In this document: positions 1 through 12,300 of the stretch, piece by piece
How the letters are laid out: each line of letters begins with the position of its first letter
Numbering within the stretch: the stretch's first letter is position 1
DNA from: Diadema setosum
Taxonomy: Eukaryota; Echinodermata; Echinoidea; Diadematoida; Diadematidae
Length of the DNA stretch: 64,000 bases
Assembly (NCBI RefSeq): GCF_964275005.1
Contig: NC_092685.1
Location: forward strand, 30,618,866 to 30,682,865
Direction: 5' to 3'
Made by a program: the position numbers and the translations under genes
Notes under the pieces: generated by a model
Databases searched by the model: none
Told to the model about the DNA's origin: nothing
What the model saw: only the letters and a program-made list of their open reading frames with translations

Positions 1-3000
1 AATTTTTTATTAAAATAAAGAAATAAAAACTTATTTAAAAAATCCAAGTCCATATCCTGTAGATACCTTAAAATGTAATTGCATAGCTATCAGGGTAGCG
101 TTATTGTTACCATAAAATAATGGCTTTGTTTCACCAACAAGACATCTTTTGTAGGATTTCTGTTCAGCAAGATATTAGGAATCAAAAATATTTGAGATGT
201 AATTTTGAAAAGACTGATGATTTTACACAGTTACGCAGTAATTGATCAATTATTGTTTGTAGTGTATAGTGTTGTGACTTCTCTTGCAAAACTTATTACA
301 CTGATTCTTTCTTCTCTGACTTTGTATACAGAGAAATTCTTGTACTATATGTCCCTTTCACAGGAGTTAGATTTTTGTAGTTAAGGTACTATTGAAATTA
401 ACCAGTTGATGCCAGCTAATGTAACTTGATATTGATACTGCTACCAACGAAGTCTACAGCCGTTCCTCTCGCAATTTTCCAAGAGACCTTGATGCCCCCC
501 AAACAAGATTCTTTTTTTGCCCATCGGCAAAGAATGGACAGGTTGGTGTAATCCACCTGTGCGATAGCAGTCAAGCAGTGCATGTATCCCCTGTCTATCA
601 ACTGCATATACCATCAAACAATGCAAAATATCAATTGGAAGTGAGCTTGTTCCATTTATTTATCTGTTTTATGTATTCTTGTGAAGAGCCCTTATGATTT
701 GCCAGTGTTATGAGGTTCAGCAATGCGTGAGTGGATTGAACTCTGTGACTCTGCAGTTCTGCATTCCATAAACATCTGTGTATGGTACGACATGCTGTAT
801 GCATAGATTTAAGACAAAAAGAAATTAAGAAAATTTGATGTAAAAAAAAAAAAAGAGAAATGATTCAAACTTTCAAGATCCAGAGGTACACTGTATTACT
901 GCAGCACAGTGTGGTTCAGGCATATGGCAGTGCAATGTCAAGCCATCAAGTAGTATTGCATAATATAGATGTGCATTTCTAAATTGAGATTTCTAGTACC
1001 AAATCTGACCAAAACAAATTCTAAATGGAGGGACAGGAAAGGAGTAAGATAGGAGACATTCTTCACATTGAGAATGGAACTTGACTAGTCCCAACTCATG
1101 TATTCTGGACACCTCTTTTCTTTCACCATTTGTATTCAGTGTTTTCTTACCATGCATTCTGGATTAGATCTAGGTTAGCTTTTGTCTCTTTCAGTCAAGT
1201 TTTTAAAGTACACTATACTTGACACTTCCTACATGGCTGATTCATCCCCAGTGTTAGCACAGCACCCTTTGAATAGATATTTGTGCTTTTAAATAATCCT
1301 TGTGATTTGTGCCACGTGTTATAATCATTGAATTCTGCAGATTCTGTTTTTCTGTTCATTTCTGTTTGCAGAATTGTCATTTAGTCCCGCATAAATGTCA
1401 GCAGTTTTGATGGCAAGAGATTATGGATGATGACTTGGAAGAAACTGGCCAATGTTTGTTCTGTCAGGCGAAAGATTTTTTTTAAATGCACTTTAAATTC
1501 TAAATCATTGTACATCATGTAATCCAGGAGAGAAGCTCAACCCTTTCATGGGTGCAAAATAGTATCCGCTCTTCTCTTCATTTGTCCACCAATGGCATTT
1601 GAAGGTTTTAGCCTGGCATATGATATCATGTTAATTCTCTTGGTACAGTCTCACCCTCCTTATACATTTTCCCTTCACATAATGGTGTGCGTATCGCTTG
1701 TATAAAATGTACGAGCTGAGATGGATATAATTATCAACTTGCTGATCTATTCCTCTAAACATCTGTCACTGATCACGGGGCAGTCCTTGCTAAAAGGGGA
1801 TGTATTTCCACCTCCCTACAGCTATCACTTGTCGCCTAATTTCCCTCCAAATTAGTCATCAGAGAATGATTTCCTCTAGATCAGCTACAGTGTTTGTCAG
1901 ATGTCAAGCAATGCGAATGCACAACTGCAAGTACTATTTAATTGAAGTAGAGTGTGCAGTAAATTGAGGAAAAAATGAATGTGTGGAAATGCGTAATTAT
2001 GTTGTTTAGTACCTACATGTATTTGCTCTTTTTATAGTGCATTTAGAACAATGTGCATGCAGACTGATATTCTTCAAACATTCCTAAAATCATTCATAAT
2101 ATCAATAATAGGATATGTGCAAGAATATTTGTGTTTCAAATTAGTTTTATGCTATTAATGATGTTTGCAGGTTGCACTTGGAGCCCCGTCCCATGAGGCT
2201 CTTTGTGTTAAACTTAATGAATTATAATCTGGGTCCTTTTTCAGAAAGCAGTTTACTTCAAAGGCAATATACAAAGATGAGTTTCTGTACCCGCAGCTAG
2301 TCAATGACCAATCAACTGTGAGAATTTTGGTTGTTACTGTGTTTGACTACAACTCTTTGATAGCAGATTGCACAAATCTTCCTGAAGTGGGCTTCCCCAA
2401 GTCCCATTTTCTCTGAGCACTTTTGCAATAATCGCTCTTGGTAATGACTGCACTCTCCCGTTGCAGCTTCCAGGCAAACGACCAATCACCTGCGAGTATT
2501 TTGGTTGTTGCCATGGAAATGGCAGTCAGGAAGTTATATTGTATTGCTGAGTGCCTAATTGGATAGGCTTTAGTGCTCATTACTATTACTTTTTTTTTAA
2601 CAGGGAAACAGGCACTTTTGTGAACTAATTTCCACACTTCATCTCTTTATGTAGCTTTTCACAGCTTGATGGAGAAGTTCTTCCTGGTGATTGGGCAATA
2701 TCAGCAATACATGCATTTAATGGGAGGCAAAGTATATAAGAGTGGCATAAATGAGTTGCTGTACAAGTACACATGCAACCCGGCTTATCTGTAAGCTACA
2801 TGATGTAGGTCTACTGGAAGAACAAATTTTCTGATGATTTGAAATACTTGCCGCAGGTCAACAGTGAACTCAAGAGCTGTGCTTTACCATAGCGCATTTA
2901 TCATGCTAGGGGCCAAATGTGAAAGGAAAGTTTTGAACGTATGGATAAAGGTACATGTATGTACTACTAATGTGACGTGGTGAATCAGAGAGACGTCCAG

Positions 3001-3300
3001 ATATTGACTGTACTAAAGGTTTACTGTATGCTGAGAAATGTAGAGTTCTGTTATTCTTTGGTGGTGTGCTGCAGATTATAATTTGAATGATCCAAATCAT
3101 ATCTCACTATTTAATTTTGTCTTGTTGATGATGACTGGAGACTTCTGGGCAATTTGTTATGTATATCTGTTGTGTGTATACTGTACATGTGCTGCAGAGA
3201 GAATTATTTTGTACTGTTTGCCTTGATTTGCGCTTTGAATGATTGTATTGTGTTGCAATTAAGGAACACTTCCAATAAATTGATCCCCACTGCACTCACT
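1..3300 (+). other. Probable 3' UTR end of an upstream gene
   Basis: No exon with family resemblance was found in this AT-rich stretch on either strand. An AATAAA hexamer lies at 3274-3279, followed within about 30 bases by T/G-rich sequence (tggtttgtatctgtg), which is the usual layout of a cleavage and polyadenylation site. The absence of coding signal and the long T-rich character fit the 3' UTR of a plus-strand gene that starts outside the window. This is inference: no coding exon of that gene is visible, and the hexamer could be chance in AT-rich DNA. Confidence 0.3.
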
Positions 3301-3377
3301 TGGTTTGTATCTGTGCTCTCTCTTTTCATTGGCGATGTGGATGTGTGAACGCGGTTACATTCATACAAACAATAAAA

Positions 3378-3413
3378 TGTGTGTGTGTGTGTGTATGGGT
3401 GTGTGTATATACA
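3378..3413. repeat. GT microsatellite
   Basis: An interrupted run of GT dinucleotides broken by short ATGG and ATAT interruptions. Short tandem repeat with no evident function. Confidence 0.8.
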
Positions 3414-3893
3414 ATGTACACACATACTCTGGACATCTGTAAATTCTCTGCTAGAAGCACCAACCTTTGTAAGAAATGTGTATGTGTTTGAAATCATAAT
3501 TTATGTAGGGCCTATAAGTAAGTAGCATGATTTTAGACTAACTGTTTGGGGCATCAAAATGCCTTAATATTTATAGATCAGAAAATTTCCAGTGAAATAA
3601 AGGTTTAACAACAAAGATCTTCAGATCTGACAGTGTAGTCAAAATTGACCCAGTCAGCTTTAAAAGATGTTCAACAAAGCTCAGGTGGAAAAGATGTGAA
3701 ACTGACATTGAAATCAGCAAATCATGTTTGTTTGTTTTTTTGTGATTGTTATTAAATCTACAAGGTAAGAAAGTACCCAGACGCTGTGATCAATGAGTCT
3801 CCATTTCAATATAGCAAGTTTTATTTCATACATGTACTTCCAATACAGTTTAATAATTCATGGCATCTTACAATAATCAGATGGGGTGTAATA

Positions 3894-4484
3894 GGACCCC
3901 GTTTACAGTGCGAGGCTCGGCCGCGGCCGAGCCGCGGCCGAGCCCAGCCCCGCTTCAGTGTAAACGCGCAAAAGGCCAAATGCGAGGCCAAAATTGGCCT
4001 CGCATTTGGCCTCGCTCTGGAGGTGGTCTCGGCCGCGGCCGAGCCCTGCCTCTTCTTGGTGTAAACGCAAACTGGGCCAAATGCGCGGCCAATTGCGCGG
4101 CCAATTTTAGTCTGGCTTCCAAACCCTCCGCCTGGATCTTTTGCTATTCAGGATATTAACCCCCTCAACGTCGAAAACTAGTATAGTTTAAGGTGGTTTT
4201 GTCCTGCAAAGGATTTTTTCCTTCGGCAAAGGCCTTTGCCTGAACGGCGACTTCGTCGCCACGGAATTCATTTGGCAAAGGGTCTGAAAACCAGACAATA
4301 CCAAATTGCGTTTGTTTACAAGCAGAGCGCCACTACGACAAAATATTGAAAGGTTTGAATCAAAAGCGCGGCCGAGCCCAGCAGTGTAAACGGACAAAAT
4401 TGCGAGGCTCGGCCGCGCAATTGAGGCCGGACTCGGCCGCGGCCGAGCCGCGGCCGAGCCCGGCCCCGCACTGTAAACGGGGTC
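3894..4484. mobile_element. GC-rich TA-flanked MITE with CGGCCG repeats
   Basis: A 591-bp element in otherwise AT-rich DNA. The left end reads GGACCCCGTTTACAGTGC and the right end is its inverse with one change, so terminal inverted repeats are clear. Both ends are flanked by TA (3892-3893 and 4485-4486), as for Tc1/mariner-type target sites. Just inside both ends are repeated CGGCCGCGGCCGAG blocks. Internally there is a near-perfect palindrome with 18-bp arms and a 2-bp spacer (about 3973-4010, arm GGCCAAATGCGAGGCCAA). No transposase frame is present, so it is non-autonomous. ORFs across it are GC-driven artefacts. Confidence 0.75.
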
Positions 4485-5017
4485 TAAGGTGCCTGATGCC
4501 AGCACAATAATCATGATACAACTGCAAATATTGCTGAACCACATGTCCTGTTTTTTTCAACAACTGATCATGAACACCAGTACAGAAGAACATCACATAA
4601 CAAGTTGCTTGGGATCACTGAAATTTCCTTGTGATGGGTATCTCATTACATCAGAGATAAAAACAGATAAACAAAAAATAAATAAAAAGGAATGGCATCT
4701 GCAAAATTACCTCGTTTTATCAGGTATTTGACCTCCAGATAATGAGGCTCCACTGTATAACCTTCTTACATTTACACAATGCATATCTGCCTTGTGAGTT
4801 GTACATCACGCATCTCATCTCCCCTATGTCAACAGGTCTTCATAACATGATACATGGTCAAGGATCAAATAACAGTTTTGAGATTAAGTTGGCACACTGT
4901 CAAATCAATAGCAGTCTCTCTACATTAATTAAACATCAGAAATGGTTCTACTTGAGAGTCATTAAAATGGGGTTGCTGTACACTATCTCCTTAATTTGCA
5001 AAGACTCGCTGATTATA

Positions 5018-5201
5018 CAGTGCACTCCCGTCATAACGCACACGGTTACAACGAAATTCTCATTACCATGAAGTAAAAATTCCAGTCCCCAAATTATCAT
5101 CTATATCTCTTCACATACTTAACTATTCGGCCATGATGAAATTTTGGTATAACAAAGGAAATCTGCTGGTACCAAGGACTTCGTTATAACGGAGTCACCT
5201 G
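5018..5201. mobile_element. TA-flanked MITE, CAGTGCACTCCCG family, copy 1
   Basis: A 184-bp element with left end CAGTGCACTCCCGTCATAAC and right end GTTATAACGGAGTCACCTG, flanked by TA on both sides (5016-5017 and 5202-5203). Interior words such as 'accaaggacttcgttataac' recur in two more copies at 46867-47019 and 47772-47958. Terminal sequence and TA target fit a non-autonomous Tc1/mariner superfamily element (pogo-like ends); no coding capacity. Confidence 0.8.
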
Positions 5202-8200
5202 TAGTCAAAATGGAACTTTTATCTATTTCATTCCTTAGGCCAAAAGTTCATTATAGGACACCATACGACAAATTCTTGAAGATTTTTGTATCCTCCTTGC
5301 CTTGCTAATACTGTGCAAGCATTGGGCTGTACATCCAAGTTCAAGCCAAATTCTTATCTTAACTATTGTGCCACAAGATTCTCCACCCAGCTTTAATATC
5401 ATTTGTAATGACAGTACACAAAAGAGCGCAAGGACAATAGAGGCAACAAAACAAATACTGTGGTACTGTATGAGGGCTCATAGCTTCAATACGAAAGCAA
5501 TTTTTCCTGGAAAACATTGCTTTAAACATGAAATGGTTTCAAACCACGAGATGAGACTGTGTGTGGTCTCTACTTCACATGAAAGGCCATTTTCAAATGA
5601 TTTATATCCAATAATGATTACTAAGTCCGTTTCACGGCAGAAATATGAAGGAGCTTTAGAATTTCACAATGGGCACGTTCAGAGGAAAAGAACCTATTCT
5701 GAGCATGCACAAAATTACTCATCAAACTCAATCTATTTATGGCTCGTGCCTTACGAGTTTCCACTACGCATTATGGGCTATTTTTCCGTCCACTCAATTC
5801 ATGCCGCAGAGAGCTACTTGATGCACCAATCATATGGGGGCACCGTTTTTATTTTTTATAGGCTGCCTTCTTGCATAATCTAAAGCTACTTTTTAATACA
5901 ATACAGGGAGAGAGAATGTCCAACGCAATCAGCATCTAAAACATCTGCGTCACAAATCTAAAGCTCCCTACTGTCTTGAGCTTTTCATAAGACTCTGTTA
6001 CTCTCCATGTAGGTGTGTTCTTGATCTGAAGAAGAGCACGAGTAATTTGTCATGTAATTCCCCACATCATCTTTGATTTGCTTTCTTCTTCAATGCTTGA
6101 TTGGTAACTTATGTCACGTAATATCCCTAAATCACATAAGTCATCAAACCTCCGCACATAGTGTTTAGTCCATTTTTCATTATGTTAAGTAGTCACCATC
6201 GTAAGTATTGTTCATTCTTGATCCCATCAATCCACAGTTTCCCTAATAAATTTAAAGTACAACCGTCGTAGCACCATTTATTCTCCATTTTTGTTTCCTG
6301 TATGCAAAATTAAACAGGAGTTTTAAATCACACAAGACCACTCACTGAGCAGTTAAACACTAACCAAGTCTATGTGGGAACACTTTTAACCTTTGTTGCA
6401 AGTAATGAGACTACAACAAAGCACTTAAGACAGATGTTGCAATGAGAATAAAGCTGATTCTAGGCTGTTGGTAACAGCTCTAAAATGCTCAGTAGATGAT
6501 AAGCAAGCCACAAGTCATGTGAAATAGCAGTACAAACTGAAACACACACATAAAATTATTATTCAAACGTAAATGGAAGCACTTTTACTTGAAAGGCATA
6601 ACAACAATAAAGAATAACAAAATCATTAACAGATTGCTGTGAATAAACATAGGACCGCAGTTGTGATGTTTATGGGGATTATCAGTCAAATACAGTGTAC
6701 TAAACAATACTGATATGAAGTCCCAACCTTATCACTGTTACTTTCTAAAGAGAGAATAACAAACTTTCCTCTGTAAACAATAACTGTAATAACTATGCAG
6801 TACTACACTTTTCAGTGCTACAAGCTAACATTGCATATGGATGCTTACAGCCACTGCATTATCTGTACTTGATTTTAGTACTACGTTTACCAGCTACAAT
6901 GTATATGACCTTAAACAAGTTATTACTACATTTTTTGGACACTTAATCACACAAAAATTAAGGTACAAATGCAAGAAAAGGAAATGCAGCTGCACTCTGC
7001 TGAGATTGAGGAATTTCATTTAATGGCATGAAAAACCATGAACAGTATATTCTCTGTGGCTGTACATAAATTATTGCACGATATCAGAAGCTAAGGTTTA
7101 CAATGTGAAATGTGACATGATAATAAATACCAAATATGATAAAAGGTTCATCATAACTCTCATAACATTTCCCAGGTGATGTCAGTCCTCAGAGTAAATC
7201 TGACGATTTTTTTTCGCTCATCTCTGAACCAGGCTCCTTCTGAATCTACTTCTGAGAAAAGCTTTGTCTTGTAACTGGGCTAATCTGAGATTTACATTCC
7301 TTCATCAAAAATTTGTATTTCAGGATAATTTAAACCAAGACTCTTGCTAGCCATGCAAGGGATTTGATTTGTAAGCACAGCTGTGACAACATCACTCTTC
7401 TTCTTCATCTTCAAACTAGTTCATTCAAAATGCACCTATAACCTACTGAAAACAGATTAAAAATAAACCCACATGTTTCTTCAGAAAATACATGAAGAAA
7501 AAAAAAACATGGCTCTCGTTAATGCTGAATAATTTAACACCATCACTAACATCACAGTAATTGAGAATGGTTGGTGTGGGTTTTTTTCAGTGAAGAAAGT
7601 GGTAGAAAATAGCTCTCTTCTCATAATTCTAATTGCTGCTAAATAAATTTGGATATTACATAAAATGTGAACTAGTACATAATGTTATTGGATAAAAACT
7701 ATAATCGTCATCTTGGTAAATATGCCAACATCAAGCTAGGTAAATTAAACATTCTGTACTTTTTGCACATTATGGTCCCTCCTCACAAAAACTATTCCTC
7801 CTCCCCCAACTTACACACAAAAGGGCAGTTACAACTGTCATCAATTTCTTGGGGACAACAATCCATACGGTGACTTAGTCTACAGTGACAGGTTTGATGA
7901 TAGTGAAGGGATGCATTTGCAAGCACTCTTCAACACACACAAATAGCCCCTTGCACATATTCAAGCAATATTTCAACGTCATGGATATGATCCAGCTGAA
8001 GTAACAGCGGCATCACACCTTTCAATGGCACACATGATCCCCTTACATGCTTTGTAAATCACTAATCAATTACATCTCAGCAAGTGTTTCGTAACAAACT
8101 ATTCTCGATGTGAAAACAAGCTTTGGAATGGCAGTGAGAGTCTAGTGCATGAAACTGCTCTAGAGCCATGTAAGCTTTGAATGCAAAAAAAAAAAAAAAA

Positions 8201-9229
8201 ATCTATGAGGCAAGAAGCAAGTCTACCGTCAGAGAGACATGCTGAATATTCCCAGGTGCTATAACAATGACGGCATCTGAATGCTGCTATAATCGGTGTT
8301 GGATTGTCCCGCTACGAGGCACCAAGATGTGTGGTTCATTTGAGAAGTAAAAATTCACCCCCCGACTGGACTAATTTCCCATGATGACAAGTACCATAAC
8401 ACATGAACCATGAGAACACCTCTTCTCCTCTTTTCTTTGATTATGAGTACTGTGAAGTAAGGTGTTTTATCCCTGACAACATACAGTATGCACAGAGAAT
8501 TATGTATTTCTTTTCAGGAAGTATGCCTGCTAAGAGTTACAAAGATTCTATTGGTGTCCCTGCAAAAATGACAACAAGCAATATTGTTTTGTCACTTCTG
8601 CGATATTTTCATTTGCGCTAGGAACTATTATCCTGCTAAACATCATCTCTACTGGTGATTTATTGGCAAGTTTTATCTGTTAGTCTCTATATAATATCTA
8701 AAATGAGCACTGGTCTCCCAGTATCATAAATGACACTTCTGACCCCTGCAGAACAGAGGAGAGTGCCTCAAAACTTGTAAACAGGGAGTATGTTCAAAAC
8801 ATGGGTTATGAGACTTGGTAATGTACAGCACCTGTATGACACAGCCTGAAGTACCAGTACAGCTTGTCTGCGTCGCAGCAAGAATTCTAAAAGACCAAGT
8901 GTGGGGTGTGCAGTCATAAGTAAAACCACTTGTTCCTTTCTACAGCCTTAATGCCTGATCCTCTGGTCCCTGGCTTCATTGGCATTCCACAGAGTCATCT
9001 GCGTCATCTCCACTGCATGGGGTGTATGCCCTGTCTCCTCCCTGAGGGCTCCAGTGAGATTATTCAAATGATGATCGTCCATCCCTGCAAGCATCCACAT
9101 GGCATTTTGCAAGATATACACACTTTGGGTAAAAGAGCAGTTTGGTTTGTAACAGCCCTCCCTACATGTCTTGATGACAACCTCCCCACTGCAGGGTCTC
9201 CACTGGTGCTACAGGCCCTTACCCCTGGC
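5202..9229. other. Gene-free stretch; probable RAB3GAP2 3' UTR in its upper part
   Basis: No exon recognisable on either strand. The part just below 9230 must hold the 3' UTR of RAB3GAP2, transcribed leftward. A minus-strand AATAAA (plus-strand tttatt at 8659-8664) is a candidate poly(A) signal giving a UTR of roughly 0.6 kb; other candidates lie further left (for example near 6277). A 193-codon open frame at 5302-5883 on the plus strand has no recognisable family and no splice or promoter context, so it is not called a gene. Confidence 0.4.
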
Positions 9230-9373
9230 CTATGTCAGGGACCCCACCGCCTCGATGAGCTGGAGTGCAAGGGGGTACTGCTGGTGAGAGTCTGGTAGTA
9301 GTCCCACGGCCTGGCCGGCCAGGTGGGCTGTGTCTGAGATGGGTGGGTGAGGGCAGCGCAGTGGCTCCTTGGA
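9230..9373 (-). CDS. RAB3GAP2: RAB3GAP2 last coding exon with poly-C acceptor tract
   Basis: Codes 47 residues ending [24 protein letters not shown] and a TAG stop at 9232-9230; human ends with [27 protein letters not shown], so the terminus is intact. The acceptor CAG at 9376-9374 is preceded on the transcribed strand by an unbroken run of about 19 cytosines (plus-strand G run 9376-9394), an extreme polypyrimidine tract. The run length could be a sequencing estimate. Confidence 0.9.
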   Translation of the reverse strand, partial: SKEPLRCPHPPISDTAHLAGQAVGLLPDSHQQYPLALQLIEAVGSLT

Positions 9374-12300
9374 CTGGGGGGGGGGGGGGGGGGGAGGGGG
9401 AAGGAGGTAACAACACAGGATTAAAACAGTTAAGCATCGTGTTTCACTGTCTTTGTTCACATGAATTCACTTTCAAGATATTCCTTTTATTGGAGATACA
9501 GAGCTGTCTAGTTAGTGCTGGAACAAGTCTAATCTTGAGCCACCAACATTACAGATAGCAGGCAATCATAATTTCACACTAAGTATTGTATGTTTTATAT
9601 GACTAAAATAATCTGTTTCCTGTAAAAAGATGATAGCCTTGATGATTCCTATCTTCCGTTTGATATTTTCAAATAAAATATTCAGATAAAATAACCCAAA
9701 GCTCTTCCTACGCATATTAATCATCTCTTAAGAGCCTAACAAGCAGGCAATACTCATGCTCTGAAGATGATAGATGTACTTCATTCTGATGGCAATGACT
9801 GTATGTAAATGACTCTACATTTTTCCATTTCTTCGTCAAGCAAGAATTCAGGGAGACAAATACTTAACATGCAGATTACAAATCTGTAGACTTTCAGCAA
9901 AGAGCATACAGGCTTCGTGTGGTTACAAACCACGGAATATTTTATTTGACATAGCTAAATTGTAAGCGACACTGACAATCAAGCTGTTAGCGCTCACCAG
10001 TGCTTTAAGCCAGGTGACAAGCGAGGGCGGTAGTCGGGACTGCCTCTCCACGCTGACGGAGTCCGCTCCAACGACTATCTCCTGAGCAAGCCTCTGACCA
10101 ACAATGTGGATCAGCTGCACTGCCATTTCAGTTTGCTCGGAAACTGACACAAGGAGCTAAAAAGGAGAGGAAAGGTCAAAGGTCAAACCACTAACTAAAC
10201 CAGATAAGGTTCACAACATGGACCGACTTTTATTGGCAAGAAATGTTCTTGTGTTCTCATTGTATCAAGTTTTGAGCATGGCCGGTAACAAAACAATTGT
10301 GCCATCATTGCAAACACTAATACTTTCAAATTATTTGCAAAACCTGGACACATATTCTTATTAGCAGATTATTACACATATGCTTAAAAATTAAAGTGAA
10401 ATATGATGATCCTTTCATCTTAAGTGTGAGGTCACCCTCCAAAGTCATCCATGAACATGTAGAAGACGCACATCAATTGCTGCTACGAAAATTAAGTACA
10501 ATGATACAAAGAAAACATGAACTGCACACATCACAGCAGTTTAAATCAAAATACGTCAGATGTGAGCACGTATTGATGTATCTGTCTTCAAATATGCCCT
10601 ATTCTGAATCATCAAACCAAGCCGTGATCCTTTAACATTAGTCCCACTCATCGGTTCCCATTTCTCCTCACCTCCTGTGCTATGGCGTCATAACCGCTGT
10701 TGTACAGCTGGCAGACATGGTGTCTCTTCACCAGGTCGCTGTCCACCCTCAATGCCAGGGCCAACTGCAGGGCCACGCCTGGCCACACCTGTCCCGGGTG
10801 GGTCTTCGGCAGCCGCTTGGGGTTCTCCAGGGGCACCGTCCCCCCGGCCGCGATCCCAGATGCATCGGACGCCGTGCTGCTTCTCCTCCGCTCGGACAAC
10901 GCTGAGGAGGAGGCGGAAGAGGCGGTGCTTCCTGGGGTGGAAACATCACCCTCCATTTCTGACTGATGGTTGGGAGGGAGGGTGAAAACAGCTGCCATCA
11001 CAAGTCGTTGCAAGAACTGTGGGAAGAAAAATGAGGGGGAAAATGGACAGGTTACAATGAAAATTGCAGACCACCTTCCTTTTGATATTTGTCACTGACT
11101 GATAATCCTTAGTACGACTATGACTGCACTGCAGCCTTTGTGATCCTTTTAATGACCCTCAGCTCATCAATTCTATATACAAACCTCATATGTGCTTTGT
11201 CTATTCACAGCAATTTCATCATCAGCCTCTTAAACAAATGCTTAAAATGTGAAACTGGTTTTTTAGCCATACAGTGTAGTTGTGTACTAGGCTCAAATCT
11301 TGCTCAGTATTTCTATATCATCTTTATAACTGCTATTGAATGTGGTTGTTCCTACAATGTAAGTCATAAGGTACATAAGACACTAACATACAAACATGCA
11401 CACACACAAACGCACACGCATAAACATACTCCCGCACTGATGGTTCCATGACATTTGCTCCTGTGACAATAGCTCCACTGAAAGATTTGCAAGCTAAGCC
11501 AAACATAAATTCTACCCGTAAACATAACCTTAACCCTAATCCTCACATCAAACTAAACCTAAAATCCTATCACAACCTTAACTCTAACCCTAAGTCCTTT
11601 GAGAAAATAAGACCAGAGCAATTATCGCAGGAGCAAATGTCGTGTCACCTGCATTAACAGATGGATGGCAAACACGGAAACCCAATGCCCCCAGCACTAT
11701 AACATAGAAGACACATATAGAATATCAAAACAAGCACGATGAAGGTGGCTCATCCATCAGCCTACAATCTCAATTCAATCTTCAATCTTTATTTCCGATT
11801 CAATATATAATATACAAAGTATATGTGAATATGAGCAAATTGTACAAAAAGTGAGTTTAAAAACAATGGAAACGACAACAAAACAAAGCGAGATTATGAT
11901 AAAGACAAAAGAAAAAAAAAAAACACATCGGGAAAACAGATATCACAGGTACATAGAGAACAGAAACTCATTAACATTATGTGTTTGGTCGACCGGAAAA
12001 TGGTATGCGCGTAGAAAGCCAGAATAGGCTTGTTATGTTGCACATACCCCGCGTTATAATCATTTGAAAATTACTTTTAAAAAAATCAAATTAATCGTAA
12101 CAAAAAAGAGAAAAACATTAAACACCATCAACATCAACATCTCAACACCACAGAGTCAAATCTTATATAAATAATATCTGCATTTCTCATGAGAAAAAAA
12201 AAAACAACAAAACAAATCAAAATCAAATGCAGAAAAAGCACAGATGACAATCCTTCCAAAATTCACAAATGACTGCTTACCTCCTGCCTCATTTTGATCA

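Noticed and set aside
3786-4596. Several open frames across the GC-rich MITE
   Set aside because: Explained by CGGCCG repeat composition; frames on both strands overlap and none resembles a transposase.
5302-5883. 193-codon plus-strand open frame
   Set aside because: No recognisable domain, no splice or promoter context, amino acid make-up typical of translated AT-rich DNA; long frames occur by chance.
11380-11600. CACACA/AACCCTAA words suggesting telomere-like or CRISPR-like repeats
   Set aside because: Irregular short words (ccctaa, accctaa) without constant spacing; no array of direct repeats with unique spacers.
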